64,000 nucleotides of DNA from an uncultured Ferrimonas sp. (GCF_947489035.1 NZ_CANLCI010000015.1:1-64000); one strand, 5' to 3'. Positions 53,001 to 60,637 are shown, numbered from the stretch's first letter. A program made the numbers and translations. Notes: generated from the letters alone by a model not told the origin.

Positions 53001-54488
53001 GATCGCGTACACACCCGCTGCCAGTGCTGCCTGGCTCCTTAACGTTGCTGTGGTTATCTGAAACTGTGCGTTATCAGCGTCCTTAGCTAAACCGCAATCA
53101 CCATGATCCGAACTGCTTCGGCTCACTAATTGATAAGTGAAGCTCCCGCTGTCGACGTCGCTCGTTGATAGGGTTGCAATCGCAGCACCGCTAACGGCGA
53201 GACTTTGCTGAATACTGCTGCTTGTTAATGCAATCGCGGTTGGCGCATCGTTAACCGAGGTAATCTCTACCACACGGGAGTCTGAACTGGATGCAGCTTG
53301 TGCGTCTGTTGCGGTGAAGGTAATGGTGCGATCCAAGCTGCTTGGATCCTCAGAACTGTTACGGTAGCGGATCGATTGCACGACTTCTTGAGCAATCACA
53401 TTGGTTGCGTCGGCATCGAAGATGACGGTTAACACGGAGGATGAATTCACGACTGCACCGGCAGGGCTAACATCTGCCACATCAAGGCCATTTGCGAGTA
53501 GGTTTGAGCCACTGAGAGTAATAAGTGTGCCATCGCCATCACTATCATCGATGCTGAGTTCATCTTCAGCAGCAGCATTTGCGCTGATCTGCACAGCTAA
53601 TGTTGCTGTTGCCCAATCGGCATCACCATCGGCATCATTAAGTATTGCAGAATCATCAATGAGCGCTGCGGCATCATTTTCTTGATAGTTTAATTTTGTA
53701 TTAATTAACGCAAGGTTCGGAGCCGTGTTAGCAGAAACCGCGCTAACGATACCGCTTGCAGCAAAACTAGGATTAAAAGCACCTCCAGGCAGACTGCCCG
53801 GATTATTCGCATCATTATCACTGTCGACGACCGGTGACGTAAGATCATTCAGCTTCCAATAGGCAATGAGCCCATTCGCATCAGCCGTTATTTCTTGTGG
53901 TGACCCGCTCGCAAACAAGGTCGACACTTCAGCATTAGACAGCGCCGAGTTGTAAATCTGGATGTCGTCTAAAACGCCAGCAAAATGAGTGTAACTTTCA
54001 CTTGTCATAAAACTGGATGCTGTACCGACCAACATCGTTTCGGCATTTGAAAAATACAAATTACTGCCATATGCAGGCAAATTTATGTCAGCAATCTGGC
54101 TACCATTTCGATAAAACCGAAAGTACCCTGCCTCAAACTTAATGACGACGTGATACCAAGTGTCTGTTGTCCACGCCAGTCCTACGCTAGCAGAAATCGC
54201 AGCAGCACCACCTTCACTGACGATAATGCTCCCCGCATCAGCATCAACAGCTGAAAAATCGATACAGATATCGATATTGGCATCACTCGAGTGCATTAAA
54301 CAGCTTGAGCTTGAGACATCATCAAACTTAACCCACAACGATAATGACATTGTGCTTAAACCATTGAGTTCTCCGCCAACAGCAGAAAATTCAATATAAT
54401 CGTTACCATCAAAACTTATCGCTGTAGATACCGCGTTAGTCACAGGTGAAAATATAATAACAAACACAAAAAATATAATACGATTCAT
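47055..54488 (-). CDS. Giant repeat surface protein: LamG, cadherin/Ig-like repeats, TSP3 repeats, C-terminal anchor
   Basis: 2477 residues. Signal peptide (IIFFVFVIIFSPVTNAV), LamG-like domain (about 22-215, FDGNDYIEFSAVGGELNGL), cadherin-like and fibronectin-like domains (about 255-630), then twelve near-identical 94-residue Ig-like repeats (636-1763; ISIEFSE-x-VSGFTQTDLQL, TPTADGAVTVLVPAAVA) and two diverged ones (1764-1960). Next come calcium-binding type 3 thrombospondin repeats (about 2115-2440; DxDxDGxxD pattern) and a terminal hydrophobic helix followed by RKRNHKGV. That end looks like a GlyGly-CTERM-type sorting signal. Probably an adhesin or surface layer component. It is third in line after a methyltransferase and a formyltransferase gene. 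Confidence 0.88.
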   Translation of the reverse strand: MNRIIFFVFVIIFSPVTNAVSTAISFDGNDYIEFSAVGGELNGLSTMSLSLWVKFDDVSSSSCLMHSSDANIDICIDFSAVDADAGSIIVSEGGAAAISASVGLAWTTDTWYHVVIKFEAGYFRFYRNGSQIADINLPAYGSNLYFSNAETMLVGTASSFMTSESYTHFAGVLDDIQIYNSALSNAEVSTLFASGSPQEITADANGLIAYWKLNDLTSPVVDSDNDANNPGSLPGGAFNPSFAASGIVSAVSANTAPNLALINTKLNYQENDAAALIDDSAILNDADGDADWATATLAVQISANAAAEDELSIDDSDGDGTLITLSGSNLLANGLDVADVSPAGAVVNSSSVLTVIFDADATNVIAQEVVQSIRYRNSSEDPSSLDRTITFTATDAQAASSSDSRVVEITSVNDAPTAIALTSSSIQQSLAVSGAAIATLSTSDVDSGSFTYQLVSRSSSDHGDCGLAKDADNAQFQITTATLRSQAALAAGVYAICIESHDGEYSVQQAHSITVNDDIAPVFDSTPAVTAITSSAATLSVDLDEQGQVYFVVVANGESAPSVAQVRSGTDASDGAAVDSGNGSTVGTTASLSLAGLQPGTGYTVYVVAEDDEGTPNIQASAQAINFTSESLDITAPTVVLSSASSTVNSAFSISIEFSEAVSGFTQTDLQLSNATVSSFSGSSTSYSATIAPTADGAVTVLVPAAVAEDAATNGNSASNSLAVSFDGSAPTVVLSTVSDTVNGAFNISIEFSESVSGFIQTDLQLTNATVSSFSGSSGSYSAEITPTADGAVTVLVPAAVAEDLASNGNSASNSLAVSFDGSAPTAVLSTVSDTVNGAFNISIEFSESVSGFTQTDLQLTNGTVSSFSGSGGSYSAEITPTADGAVTVLVPAAVAQDAATNGNSASNSLAVSFDGSAPTVVLAAANSTVNGAFSISIEFSESVSGFTQTDLQLTNATVSSFSGSGTSYSAEITPTADGAVTVLVPAAVAQDAATNSNTASNSLAVSFDGSAPTVVLSSASSTVNGAFSISIEFSEAVSGFTQTDLQLSNATVSSFSGSGTSYSAEITPTADGAVTVSVPAAVAQDAATNGNSASNSLAVSFDGSAPTVVLSGASSTVNGAFNISIEFSEPVSGFTQTDLQLTNATVSSFSGSGTSYSAEITPTADGAVTVLVPAAVAQDAATNGNSASNSLAVSFDGSAPTVVLAGANGTVNGAFSISIEFSEAVSGFTQTDLQLTNATVSSFSGSGGSYNAEITPTADGAVTVLVPAAVAEDLATNGNSASNSLAVSFDGSAPTVVLSTVSDTVNGAFSISIEFSESVSGFTQTDLQLTNATVSAFSGSGSSYSAEITPTADGAVTVLVPAAVVEDLASNGNTVSNSLTVSFDGSAPTVVLAAANSTVNGAFNISIEFSEAVSGFAQTDLQLSNATVSSFSGSGTSYSAEITPTANGAVTVSVPAAVAQDAATNGNSASNSLAVSFDGSAPTVVLAGANGTVNGAFNVSIEFSESVSGFTQTDLQLTNGTVSSFSGSGGSYSATIVPTADGTVTVLVPAAVAQDAATNGNSASNSLAVSFDGSAPTVVLSGTSSTVNGAFNISIEFSEPVSGFTQTDLQLTNATVSSFSGSGTSYSAEITPTADGAVTVLVPAAVAEDLATNGNSASNSLAVSFDGSAPTVVLSTVSDTVNGAFSISIEFSEAVSGFTQTDLQLTNGTVSSFSGSGTSYSAEITPTADGAVTVLVPAAVAEDAASNGNSASNPLELLFDDSAPVVQLLSSVEVTNKPFVVSVTFNEVVAGFGMDGVQLLNGEPSNWQVMEGGFQFTVTPQAEGEVSISVVAAAAQDLAGNPNAASAPMLVIYDRTAPEATYTHDWNEQGDQFVIDLTFSEAVSELEVTDFTLNNAVLTEISGGSSQFQLVGAVVSQGESINLSLLADAVTDLAGNSNAVADYEFSSNRVGRVRIDGLAVAEQTLTAVVTDPDGVAAESISYQWYRGSEPEQSVALEVTAASVTLQAEHIGLQLWVMASYRDQLGFTEQIRSSVGEPILTVAEHALRAIHHFADQQGPEPSVETYVNAGVSSIDPEQLQQILSIINYAVQQLGSGQLDSIIELEAVIAEIMLGQDADKDGLPNRLETAVDTDFDGTLDAEDRDSDNDGIADQLEFFLSLNINLDPMAAAAGKGGFVGSQESSRVAHEDQDQDGIWNLFDADVDGNGELEPERRDDNLDGVDDAYHNLDAIAQRYRDFDHDGDGIMNHLDLDSDNDGITDITESGQVDDDSNGLMDEGSELLWQQDEMVDSNGDGIPNTLQLRSDGSNYDIEQYGSSDILDANGDGRLDGTIDMDNDGLIDVVDGAVGAFGSLADIDGDGIANHSDDDADGDGIPDIEENPQLIYFTGFDADADGIDDGVDHQINGVLFGVDADGNGIRDDRELPDQDNDGIADHLDAYNGLSYQRRSSGALSPQLLLFSGVALLLLAWRKRNHKGV
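49200..52583 (-). repeat. Twelve tandem 282-bp coding repeats
   Basis: Exactly 12 units of 282 bases (3384 bases), each coding 94 residues beginning APT-V and ending SLAVSFDGS. Units differ mainly in a short hypervariable part after APTVVL (STVSDT, AAANST, SGASST, AGANGT), with mosaic distribution, as expected from recombination among units. Copy number is likely to vary between strains, and short-read assembly could collapse it. Confidence 0.95.
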
Positions 54489-54518
54489 TGGTCATTCCAT
54501 TGACAACGAAAACTGCAA

Positions 54519-55490
54519 TCAAAGGCTCTCACAGAAAGCCATACCAGCACCTAGTCCAAACCGTTCAGCAAAGGCTAAACCGCTAAATACCCCTTCACTG
54601 AGGTTAACCACATCAATGCGTATCGCTCCATCGATGGTAGTCACAATCAGCCCTTCCGGTTCACCCACACACAAAACGGTGCTGGGCTGAACCCCGTAGG
54701 ACTCATGGCATACCACGGTTCCCTGTAGCAACCCAATTGCGGTGTTACGCCAACGTAGCCCTGCCCCACCCAAGCTTGGATTTGCTGCCCGAGCTAAAGC
54801 GCAGATCTCTGAAGCCGTCATGCTCAACCAATCCACAGCCAGATCGGCAGCGCTGGGGGCTGGCGCGGTCACCTGCGTATTAAGCAATGACAGCGATTGT
54901 TGTGGTTTGGCCTCGATCCTGCCAGCGGCCAACTGCTGTAAAAATTGCTGCACCAATTGTGGTGCTAATAACGCCACTTCCGTGGTCAGACTCATTAAAG
55001 TATCGCGTTCGTTTATCGGCAGCGGCTGCTGCCAAACAATCGGGCCACTGTCCCACAGCTGTTCATCCTCACCATGTAATGCAATCAAACAAATCGCCGA
55101 GCTTTTAACTCTGTTCTTTATTTGCCAAAATATTGGTGATTTTCCTCGGTACAGCGGTAAAGCAGATGCGTGAAGATTAAATAAAGCCACACCAAGCTGA
55201 TTTATTATCGAAGATGAAATTCGATGAGGAAAAGAAAAAACAAAACCAATATTCGCTTTGACCTGCTGAAAAAATATGGCCATGCTTTCATCATTGTCAG
55301 CAATGTATTTTTTCGTGGCTACATTCATATGTTTTAGGTTGAGAAGTAACTGATTTGTATCCGTCTCTGCTCGGTCTGAAACAACCACCCCAGCCAACTG
55401 CTTCGATCCATGCAGATAAGTAATCAATGGCAAGCTTACACAACCAGATGAAAAGACAACAATGCGGTAATCGGTGTCAACATTAGTCAT
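54519..55490 (-). CDS. Formyltransferase of the methionyl-tRNA/sugar formyltransferase family
   Basis: 323 residues. N-terminal formyltransferase fold with catalytic Asn and His in FNLHASALPLYRGKSPIFWQ near 130 and catalytic Asp in EQLWDSGPIVWQQPLP near 168. C-terminal Fmt_C-like domain (ASEICALARAANPSLGGAGL near 228). Uses 10-formyl-THF to formylate an amine. It is not in a def/fmt context, so an amino sugar, peptide or small molecule is more likely than Met-tRNA. Its start overlaps the methyltransferase stop (TAATG), and the giant protein gene begins 30 bases after its end. Confidence 0.85.
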   Translation of the reverse strand: MTNVDTDYRIVVFSSGCVSLPLITYLHGSKQLAGVVVSDRAETDTNQLLLNLKHMNVATKKYIADNDESMAIFFQQVKANIGFVFSFPHRISSSIINQLGVALFNLHASALPLYRGKSPIFWQIKNRVKSSAICLIALHGEDEQLWDSGPIVWQQPLPINERDTLMSLTTEVALLAPQLVQQFLQQLAAGRIEAKPQQSLSLLNTQVTAPAPSAADLAVDWLSMTASEICALARAANPSLGGAGLRWRNTAIGLLQGTVVCHESYGVQPSTVLCVGEPEGLIVTTIDGAIRIDVVNLSEGVFSGLAFAERFGLGAGMAFCESL

Positions 55491-56764
55491 TATCTGCCTC
55501 CTTGGGTTGCAAGAAAACCAGGTAACCCATTAAGTCGATAATAAAATTTTATACAGTCACCGTTACGTAATAACAGATCACCTGGTTTCGGATCGGAGGG
55601 AATAAAATTGATGCAAACTTGCGTATCCGGTAACGGGTGGGTAATACCAGACTGATACTCATCTAAACATTCCATCTTGAAAGTATATATTTGAGTACAG
55701 ATCACAAGTAATTGCTCTCCAAGCTGGGGAGGTATTTCTGGGATCAAGACCGTATTGCAATCTATCAGGGTGCTATTATCCCTGAGCTGGCGCACACATA
55801 ACTGCGTTACACTCTCTTTAGTCAGTGTCAAAACCGTACCAAGCTTGATCCGCTCTGCTGGTAACGGTTGCTCATTGCCCTTACTTTTCTGCCAGCGTTC
55901 AATGTATTCGTGTTGGCCAACCACTAACTGTGCCGACAGCTCGATTCTTTCTGGTATAAGCACGCCGTGATCCGACATCTGCGGCACTAACCCCTGCGCC
56001 AAAGGCAGATGCGCTTCACGACTAAAGCCATGCTGCATCGCTTCAATTATCAACAGATCAATGGGCTGCTCACTGCGATAATCACAACCGTCCATACACA
56101 CAATGGACTCTATATATTTTCCTAGTCCCAATTCATGAGTAACAGCTTGCAGGCTGGCAACCGCCCCTGGCTGTATATCAATTAATGTCACCTTAATATT
56201 GATTGGATCCGCACCTGAACGGTTTTGATAAAAACACAATAAGGGCAACAATAATGGGGCAAAGGGCCCGCACGCAGGGTAGACCACATTGAGCGGCCGC
56301 TCTCGCGGTTGTTGCTGCAATTGGATCAATGCTTGATCAATGCCACGAATAAAACGACTGATGCGGTGGGTGTCTGTTTGCGTGGTAACGCATTGATCCG
56401 GCGACAGCACTAACCCGTGGCGAGAGACATACTGCCGTGTCCGTAAACTGGGCTCTAACTCAATCCGTTGATAAATACCCAGCAAGCCTTGGTAAAGGTT
56501 GCCCAAGGCAACGCTGGCAGCCGCGGTTTCTGCAGCCAGTATTGCTGTTACCGCCGCCACCGCAGCTTGGTTCGGGCTGGGTGTCGGAGCAGACTCAATC
56601 GTTGTCGTCGCGGCGGTGCTCGACAGAGTGCTCGACGGTTGCACCTGCAGTTGCTCACGCAACAGTCGATTGAGATCGGCAATGGCAGCAGGCGACGTAT
56701 TAGCAATCGGCGGCGAGCCATGGTAGTGACATTGACGATAATTCTGGTTTGATGGGTCATCCAT
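55490..56764 (-). CDS. SAM-dependent methyltransferase, PRMT-like
   Basis: 424 residues. A disordered Ser/Thr/Pro-rich N-terminus (to about 70), a helical part, then a Rossmann methyltransferase: motif I NVVYPACGPFAPLLLPLL near 158, acidic ribose-binding VTLIDIQPGAVASL near 188, and a post-motif loop LLIIEAMQHGFSREAHLPLA near 235 followed by HGVLIPERIEL, which resembles the double-Glu loop of protein arginine methyltransferases. C-terminal beta domain (about 270-424). The target is unknown. First gene of a three-gene leftward unit with the formyltransferase and giant surface protein. Confidence 0.72.
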   Translation of the reverse strand: MDDPSNQNYRQCHYHGSPPIANTSPAAIADLNRLLREQLQVQPSSTLSSTAATTTIESAPTPSPNQAAVAAVTAILAAETAAASVALGNLYQGLLGIYQRIELEPSLRTRQYVSRHGLVLSPDQCVTTQTDTHRISRFIRGIDQALIQLQQQPRERPLNVVYPACGPFAPLLLPLLCFYQNRSGADPINIKVTLIDIQPGAVASLQAVTHELGLGKYIESIVCMDGCDYRSEQPIDLLIIEAMQHGFSREAHLPLAQGLVPQMSDHGVLIPERIELSAQLVVGQHEYIERWQKSKGNEQPLPAERIKLGTVLTLTKESVTQLCVRQLRDNSTLIDCNTVLIPEIPPQLGEQLLVICTQIYTFKMECLDEYQSGITHPLPDTQVCINFIPSDPKPGDLLLRNGDCIKFYYRLNGLPGFLATQGGR

Positions 56765-57041
56765 GATCCGAGTCCAGTCTGTTCGAAAACGGTAGCTAAC
56801 TAAGGTGTAGTTTAGTTTTGAACAAAAGCTCAGCCTCGACCAACAACAAACCGGATCTGCTGTCGGCTACGAGCCACGATCTGGATCATGCGGTAGCGAC
56901 ATCAACCAATCAGCAACAACTGTGCACTCCTTTGGCCACAGTTGCCTATACCTAGTCTGAGTCACATCTTCAAACAGCAAAGCTATCACTCACGCACTGA
57001 CTTTAATTGTGCGTAGTTAAACCGATAACAGGGACGTTGAT

Positions 57042-57689
57042 ATGGAAATAATGCTAGGAACCAGCATGATTTTTGCCGGTAATTTTATTCCCAGAGATTG
57101 GATTGGTTGCTACGGGCAGCTCATGCCTATCTCGAATAACGGGGCACTTTATTCTTTATTAAGCACCCACTACGGCGGCAACGGCCGCACTGACTTTGGC
57201 ATTCCAGATTTAAGAGGTCGCGCCCCAATTGGCATGGGCCAAGGGCCAGGCATGTTCCCGATTAAACTTGGCCAGCATATCGGGAGCCAATCCGTTAACT
57301 TAAACGTTAGCCAGCTTCCTACCCACAGCCACTCTGCCAGCTTTCAACCGCAGCTTTCACCCGGCAGTGACTTAACAGCCACCGCAACGGCGACGGTTAA
57401 TGCGGCGAATGGTGCTGGCAGCCAAGACGACGCTGAAGGTGCCTACTGGGCTACAGCTCAAGCAGGTAACCGAGCAACCAGCAATGGCTATTCTGCCAAG
57501 AAAAATACCCGCATGGCGGCGGATGCGGTTGAAATAGAGGTGCAGCTATCAGGCCAACCAAGTGGGATCATTGGCGGCACGGTGCAAGTTAGCTCAGCGG
57601 GCTCTAGCACTGCCGTACCAACGATGTCTCCCTCACTGGGGGTACAATACATCATGTCCGCTAACGGGGTTTATCCTTCACGCAGCTGA
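57042..57689 (+). CDS. Phage tail-collar domain protein (MdpB/microcystin-dependent-protein-like)
   Basis: 215 residues, no signal peptide. Residues about 8-60 match the tail collar domain: FIPRDWIGCYGQLMPISNNG, then LYSLLSTHYGGNGRTDFGIP, then DLRGRAPIGMGQGPG. Next comes VNLNVSQLPTHSHSASF, the usual QMPSHTH-type motif, and an Ala/Thr/Ser-rich C-terminal half. Chromosomal copies occur outside prophages and are of uncertain function. It is divergent from the methyltransferase gene, with a 277-base promoter region between; no other phage genes are near. Confidence 0.85.
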   Translation: MEIMLGTSMIFAGNFIPRDWIGCYGQLMPISNNGALYSLLSTHYGGNGRTDFGIPDLRGRAPIGMGQGPGMFPIKLGQHIGSQSVNLNVSQLPTHSHSASFQPQLSPGSDLTATATATVNAANGAGSQDDAEGAYWATAQAGNRATSNGYSAKKNTRMAADAVEIEVQLSGQPSGIIGGTVQVSSAGSSTAVPTMSPSLGVQYIMSANGVYPSRS

Positions 57690-57786
57690 GACTCAGTATC
57701 GTGGCATTCAAAGGGATAAACTCTTGGCTGAGCTCATGGCCGTTCTGCGGCGGACAGCTTGCCTTTCACAGCCCCTTTTAGAAAAC

Positions 57787-57818
57787 AAAAAGGGCTCACC
57801 AATTGGTGAGCCCTTTTC
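57787..57818 (-). terminator. Terminator downstream of tRNA-Ser(GCU) copy 1
   Basis: AAAAGGGCTCACC and its complement around an AATT loop, with A/T runs on both sides. It lies just after the tRNA in minus orientation and may also serve the tail-collar gene on the plus strand. Confidence 0.85.
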
Positions 57819-57823
57819 ATGTA

Positions 57824-57911
57824 TGGCGGTCAGAGAGGGATTCGAACCCTCGATACCTTACGATATACGCCCTTAGCAGGGGCGCGCCTTCAGCCACTCG
57901 GCCATCTAACC
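57824..57911 (-). tRNA. tRNA-Ser (anticodon GCU), copy 1
   Basis: 88 bases with encoded CCA. Acceptor GGTTAGA pairs with TCTGACC (one G-T), anticodon loop CTGCTAA gives GCU, and a long variable arm is present. Paired with tRNA-Ser(UGA) 18 bases upstream on the same strand. Confidence 0.96.
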
Positions 57912-57929
57912 ACACGAAACGTTAAAATA

Positions 57930-58020
57930 TGGCGGAGGGATAGGGATTTGAACCCTAGAGGAGCTATTAACCCCTGCCGGTTTTCAAGACCGGTGCATTC
58001 GACCACTCTGCCATCCCTCC
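57930..58020 (-). tRNA. tRNA-Ser (anticodon UGA), copy 2
   Basis: Same 91-base sequence as the copy at 30550, with anticodon loop CTTGAAA and encoded CCA. It is the upstream member of a UGA-GCU pair. Confidence 0.96.
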
Positions 58021-58261
58021 GTTGGGTGTACTTTATAGAGGTTTGATTTACCTATGTAAAGTGCCGAGCGTTCAACCGCACAAGAATTAGCACCGTTACG
58101 CTCACTTTGCCATCGGTTGCGATTTTAATGGGGAAATAAGACGCTTTGCCGTTAACCGCTCATCGACTCATCAATAACAGAACAACGGATCTCTATTTCA
58201 GCCTTGTTGAAAACAGCCGAAGATCGCTGACAGAGACGGATCCCAAACGGCAGAGACACAA

Positions 58262-58287
58262 AAGGCCCACCGTTACCGGTGAGCCTT
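58262..58287 (-). terminator. Terminator downstream of tRNA-Ser(GCU) copy 2
   Basis: Imperfect version of the hairpin at 57787: AAGGC-CCACC against GGTGAGCCTT. It lies 9 bases after the tRNA 3' end. Confidence 0.65.
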
Positions 58288-58296
58288 CTATGTGTA

Positions 58297-58384
58297 TGGC
58301 GGTCAGAGAGGGATTCGAACCCTCGATACCTTACGATATACGCCCTTAGCAGGGGCGCGCCTTCAGCCACTCGGCCATCTAACC
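58297..58384 (-). tRNA. tRNA-Ser (anticodon GCU), copy 2
   Basis: Identical in all visible positions to the copy at 57824, including encoded CCA and the spacer that follows it. Confidence 0.96.
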
Positions 58385-58401
58385 ACACGAAACGTTAAAT
58401 A

Positions 58402-58492
58402 TGGCGGAGGGATAGGGATTTGAACCCTAGAGGAGCTATTAACCCCTGCCGGTTTTCAAGACCGGTGCATTCGACCACTCTGCCATCCCTCC
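58402..58492 (-). tRNA. tRNA-Ser (anticodon UGA), copy 3
   Basis: Same sequence as the other UGA copies. It forms the second UGA-GCU pair, with a 17-base spacer that differs from the first pair's spacer by one A. Confidence 0.96.
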
Positions 58493-58769
58493 GAGGCCGC
58501 TAACTATATAAGAATCTCGATGATGCTGTAAAGCACCATTTTTCTTAAGTGACTAATAAATAAGTGATTAGTGAACAATTTTGCAACAAGCAAACTATAA
58601 CCATGAAGTAACTAACAACATTTTCGCTTTAACTTAGATGAATGCCCTACAAACAGCGACAAGACCGTAGATCGCTTTGCTACTTCCCTCACAGTTTCCA
58701 CCACTGCATTTGAGTCTTTTTCATACAACACCGAAAATACTTACACTTAAGACAATTACCGGAACCTTC

Positions 58770-59312
58770 ATGAACCCATCATCACATCAACGCTCGATTC
58801 ATCGCGGTTTTACCCTAATCGAGTTGGTTGTCGTTATCGTGATTCTTGGTGTACTCGCAGCCGTTGCTGCACCAAAGTTCATCAACTTAAGTACCGATGC
58901 AAAAAATGCCGCGCTAAAAGGCCTTGAAGGCAGCGTCAAAAGTGCCATGCAGATCAGCAAGGCCAAATTGACCACATTAGGATTGCACGAGCAGACAGCG
59001 GTCACCTCTTGGACCCACCCAACGACCGTAGGGAATTGGTGTGAGACGTGCATGTTTAACTTCGGCTATCCGGCCAATATGCCCGCAACCTGGTTCAGCC
59101 TAGTTGAAAACCTTGGTGCGATTGACGATCCACAAACCGACTTTGTTCCAGCGGCTGGGATCACTGGCATGGCAACCAGCGTGGCGTTCACCTTCCCAGA
59201 CAATGTAAACGACGATGGCAGCAATACCATTGCCACCCAAAGCTGTTATGTGCGCTATACCCCCGGCGATGCGACCACATTACCAGTGGTTGAGATGGTG
59301 CCTTGCCAGTAG
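58770..59312 (+). CDS. Type IV pilin-like (MshA-like) pseudopilin
   Basis: 180 residues from ATG 58770 (GGAA upstream); a longer frame to 58677 is unlikely. Class III signal: [20 protein letters not shown] with prepilin cleavage before Phe and Glu at +5, then the helix [20 protein letters not shown] usual in MSHA-type pilins. Cysteines in GNWCETCMF and QSCYVRY, and near the end, could form disulfides. No other pilus genes are near, so it is a stand-alone minor pilin or an orphan. It sits between tRNA-Ser clusters. Confidence 0.85.
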   Translation: MNPSSHQRSIHRGFTLIELVVVIVILGVLAAVAAPKFINLSTDAKNAALKGLEGSVKSAMQISKAKLTTLGLHEQTAVTSWTHPTTVGNWCETCMFNFGYPANMPATWFSLVENLGAIDDPQTDFVPAAGITGMATSVAFTFPDNVNDDGSNTIATQSCYVRYTPGDATTLPVVEMVPCQ

Positions 59313-59382
59313 GGTTAACGCTTACGCTCTGCACAAGCCGTTGACGTTGTCGTATTTCGTCAGTAACGGCGCCCCGAAAGAA

Positions 59383-59411
59383 AAAAGGCTCACCACTTGG
59401 TGAGCCTTCTT
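59383..59411 (+). terminator. Terminator after the pilin-like gene
   Basis: AAAAAAGGCTCACC and GGTGAGCCTTCTTT pair around a short loop, with the poly-A side also on the minus strand. Similar in sequence to the tRNA terminators nearby. Confidence 0.8.
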
Positions 59412-59443
59412 TATATATGGGTCTGGGAGCATTCAAGTCTGGC

Positions 59444-59585
59444 CTAGCCACTCGCCGTCGTGCCTCCGGCGTCACTCGCTCCGCTCCTTGCGACCCCTAA
59501 GCTAGGGCTCATGCACCCTACCCCTACAACACATTTTGGCGCAGATACGAAAAAGGCTTCCCGTTTGGGAAGCCTTTTCGAAATA
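59444..59585 (-). repeat. Dispersed repeat, copy 2 (flank downstream of tRNA-Ser)
   Basis: Matches 30411-30549 in the same orientation relative to the tRNA, including the terminator AAAAGGCTTCCC hairpin at 59548-59580 and the block ACAACACATTTTGGCGCAG. The outer part contains CACTCGCTCCGCTCCTTGCG, a purine/pyrimidine-skewed low-complexity stretch. Confidence 0.75.
59548..59580 (-). terminator. Terminator of tRNA-Ser(UGA) copy 4
   Basis: Same hairpin as at 30514 (AAAAGGCTTCCC with its complement), lying just after the tRNA on the minus strand. Confidence 0.85.
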
Positions 59586-59676
59586 TGGCGGAGGGATAGG
59601 GATTTGAACCCTAGAGGAGCTATTAACCCCTGCCGGTTTTCAAGACCGGTGCATTCGACCACTCTGCCATCCCTCC
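59586..59676 (-). tRNA. tRNA-Ser (anticodon UGA), copy 4 (serT-like position)
   Basis: Same 91-base sequence as the other UGA copies. It stands next to yccA, as serT does in E. coli, so this is the best candidate for the ancestral copy. Confidence 0.96.
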
Positions 59677-59891
59677 GGCGGATTCGCACTATAGAGAGTC
59701 ACCTAGGCTCTGTAAAGCACCAATCCAATGATTTTACACCGTTTGCTGCACAAATAGGCAAATCACACCGTAGTGACCCCGTTCCACACTAAAATGATTA
59801 GTAACAACTCGATTGTTGGTGCAACTAATGCAAAATACGATAATCTAAACCAGTGTTCACACCAATGCGCTAATTAAAGGAGCAGCCATTT

Positions 59892-60548
59892 ATGGAAACC
59901 CGTCGTTTTGAAACGGCCCAGACCCAAGGGGTCGAAATCAACCGCGTACTACGCAACACCTACATGTTGTTGTCGATGACGCTTTTGTTTGCAGCCGCTG
60001 TCGCTGGCGCAGCAATGGCTTTCGGTTGGCCTCATCCTGGCCTGATCATCACCTTAGTCGGTTTCTACGGCTTGCTGTTCTTGGTTCATAAAACCCAAAA
60101 CAGCAGCGCTGGTATTCCTGCTGTCTTTGCCCTAACCGGCTTCATGGGCTACACCTTGGGTCCGATTCTGGCCATGTACTTAGGTGCAGGCATGGGTGAC
60201 GTGATCATAATGGCCTTTGGTGGCACCGCTATGGTGTTCTTTGGTTTGTCTGCTTACGTGCTGATGACCGGCAAAGACATGTCGTTCATGGGCGGCATGA
60301 TGCAAGCAGGCTTCTGGGTGATCATCGCGATGTTTATCGCCAACCTGTTCCTCAACATCCCTGCGCTGAGCATGGCAATGAGCGGCATGTTCATCCTGTT
60401 CTCCTCTGGTGCCATCTTGATGCAAACCAGTGCCATCATTCACGGCGGCGAGCGCAACTACATCAGCGCAACCGTTACTCTGTTTGTGTCGCTGTACAAC
60501 ATCTTCGTTAGCTTGCTGAGCCTGCTAGGCATGGGCGGCGACGATTAA
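59892..60548 (+). CDS. yccA: Bax inhibitor-1 family membrane protein
   Basis: 218 residues with seven predicted helices, for example NTYMLLSMTLLFAAAVAGAA, PGLIITLVGFYGLLFLVHKT and SLYNIFVSLLSLLGMGGDD. This is the YccA branch, which in E. coli modulates the FtsH protease. GGAG ribosome site upstream. Followed by a terminator and then tusDCBE. In E. coli tusE, yccA and serT are also neighbours. Confidence 0.94.
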   Translation: METRRFETAQTQGVEINRVLRNTYMLLSMTLLFAAAVAGAAMAFGWPHPGLIITLVGFYGLLFLVHKTQNSSAGIPAVFALTGFMGYTLGPILAMYLGAGMGDVIIMAFGGTAMVFFGLSAYVLMTGKDMSFMGGMMQAGFWVIIAMFIANLFLNIPALSMAMSGMFILFSSGAILMQTSAIIHGGERNYISATVTLFVSLYNIFVSLLSLLGMGGDD

Positions 60549-60585
60549 GCTAAGGCTTATCGAGCCGATTTGAATCGGTTACAAT

Positions 60586-60610
60586 AAGGCCCCTAACGGG
60601 GCCTTTTTTA
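60586..60610 (+). terminator. Terminator of yccA
   Basis: AAGGCCCC / GGGGCCTT stem with a short loop and six T residues. Confidence 0.9.
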
Positions 60611-60637
60611 CGCCTGTCGAACAGAAATCGGAAACTC

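Noticed and set aside
57787..58500. CRISPR array or integrative-element att repeats suggested by the repeated units
   Set aside because: The repeats are tRNA genes with their spacers and hairpins; there is no short-repeat/unique-spacer pattern and no active integrase beside them.
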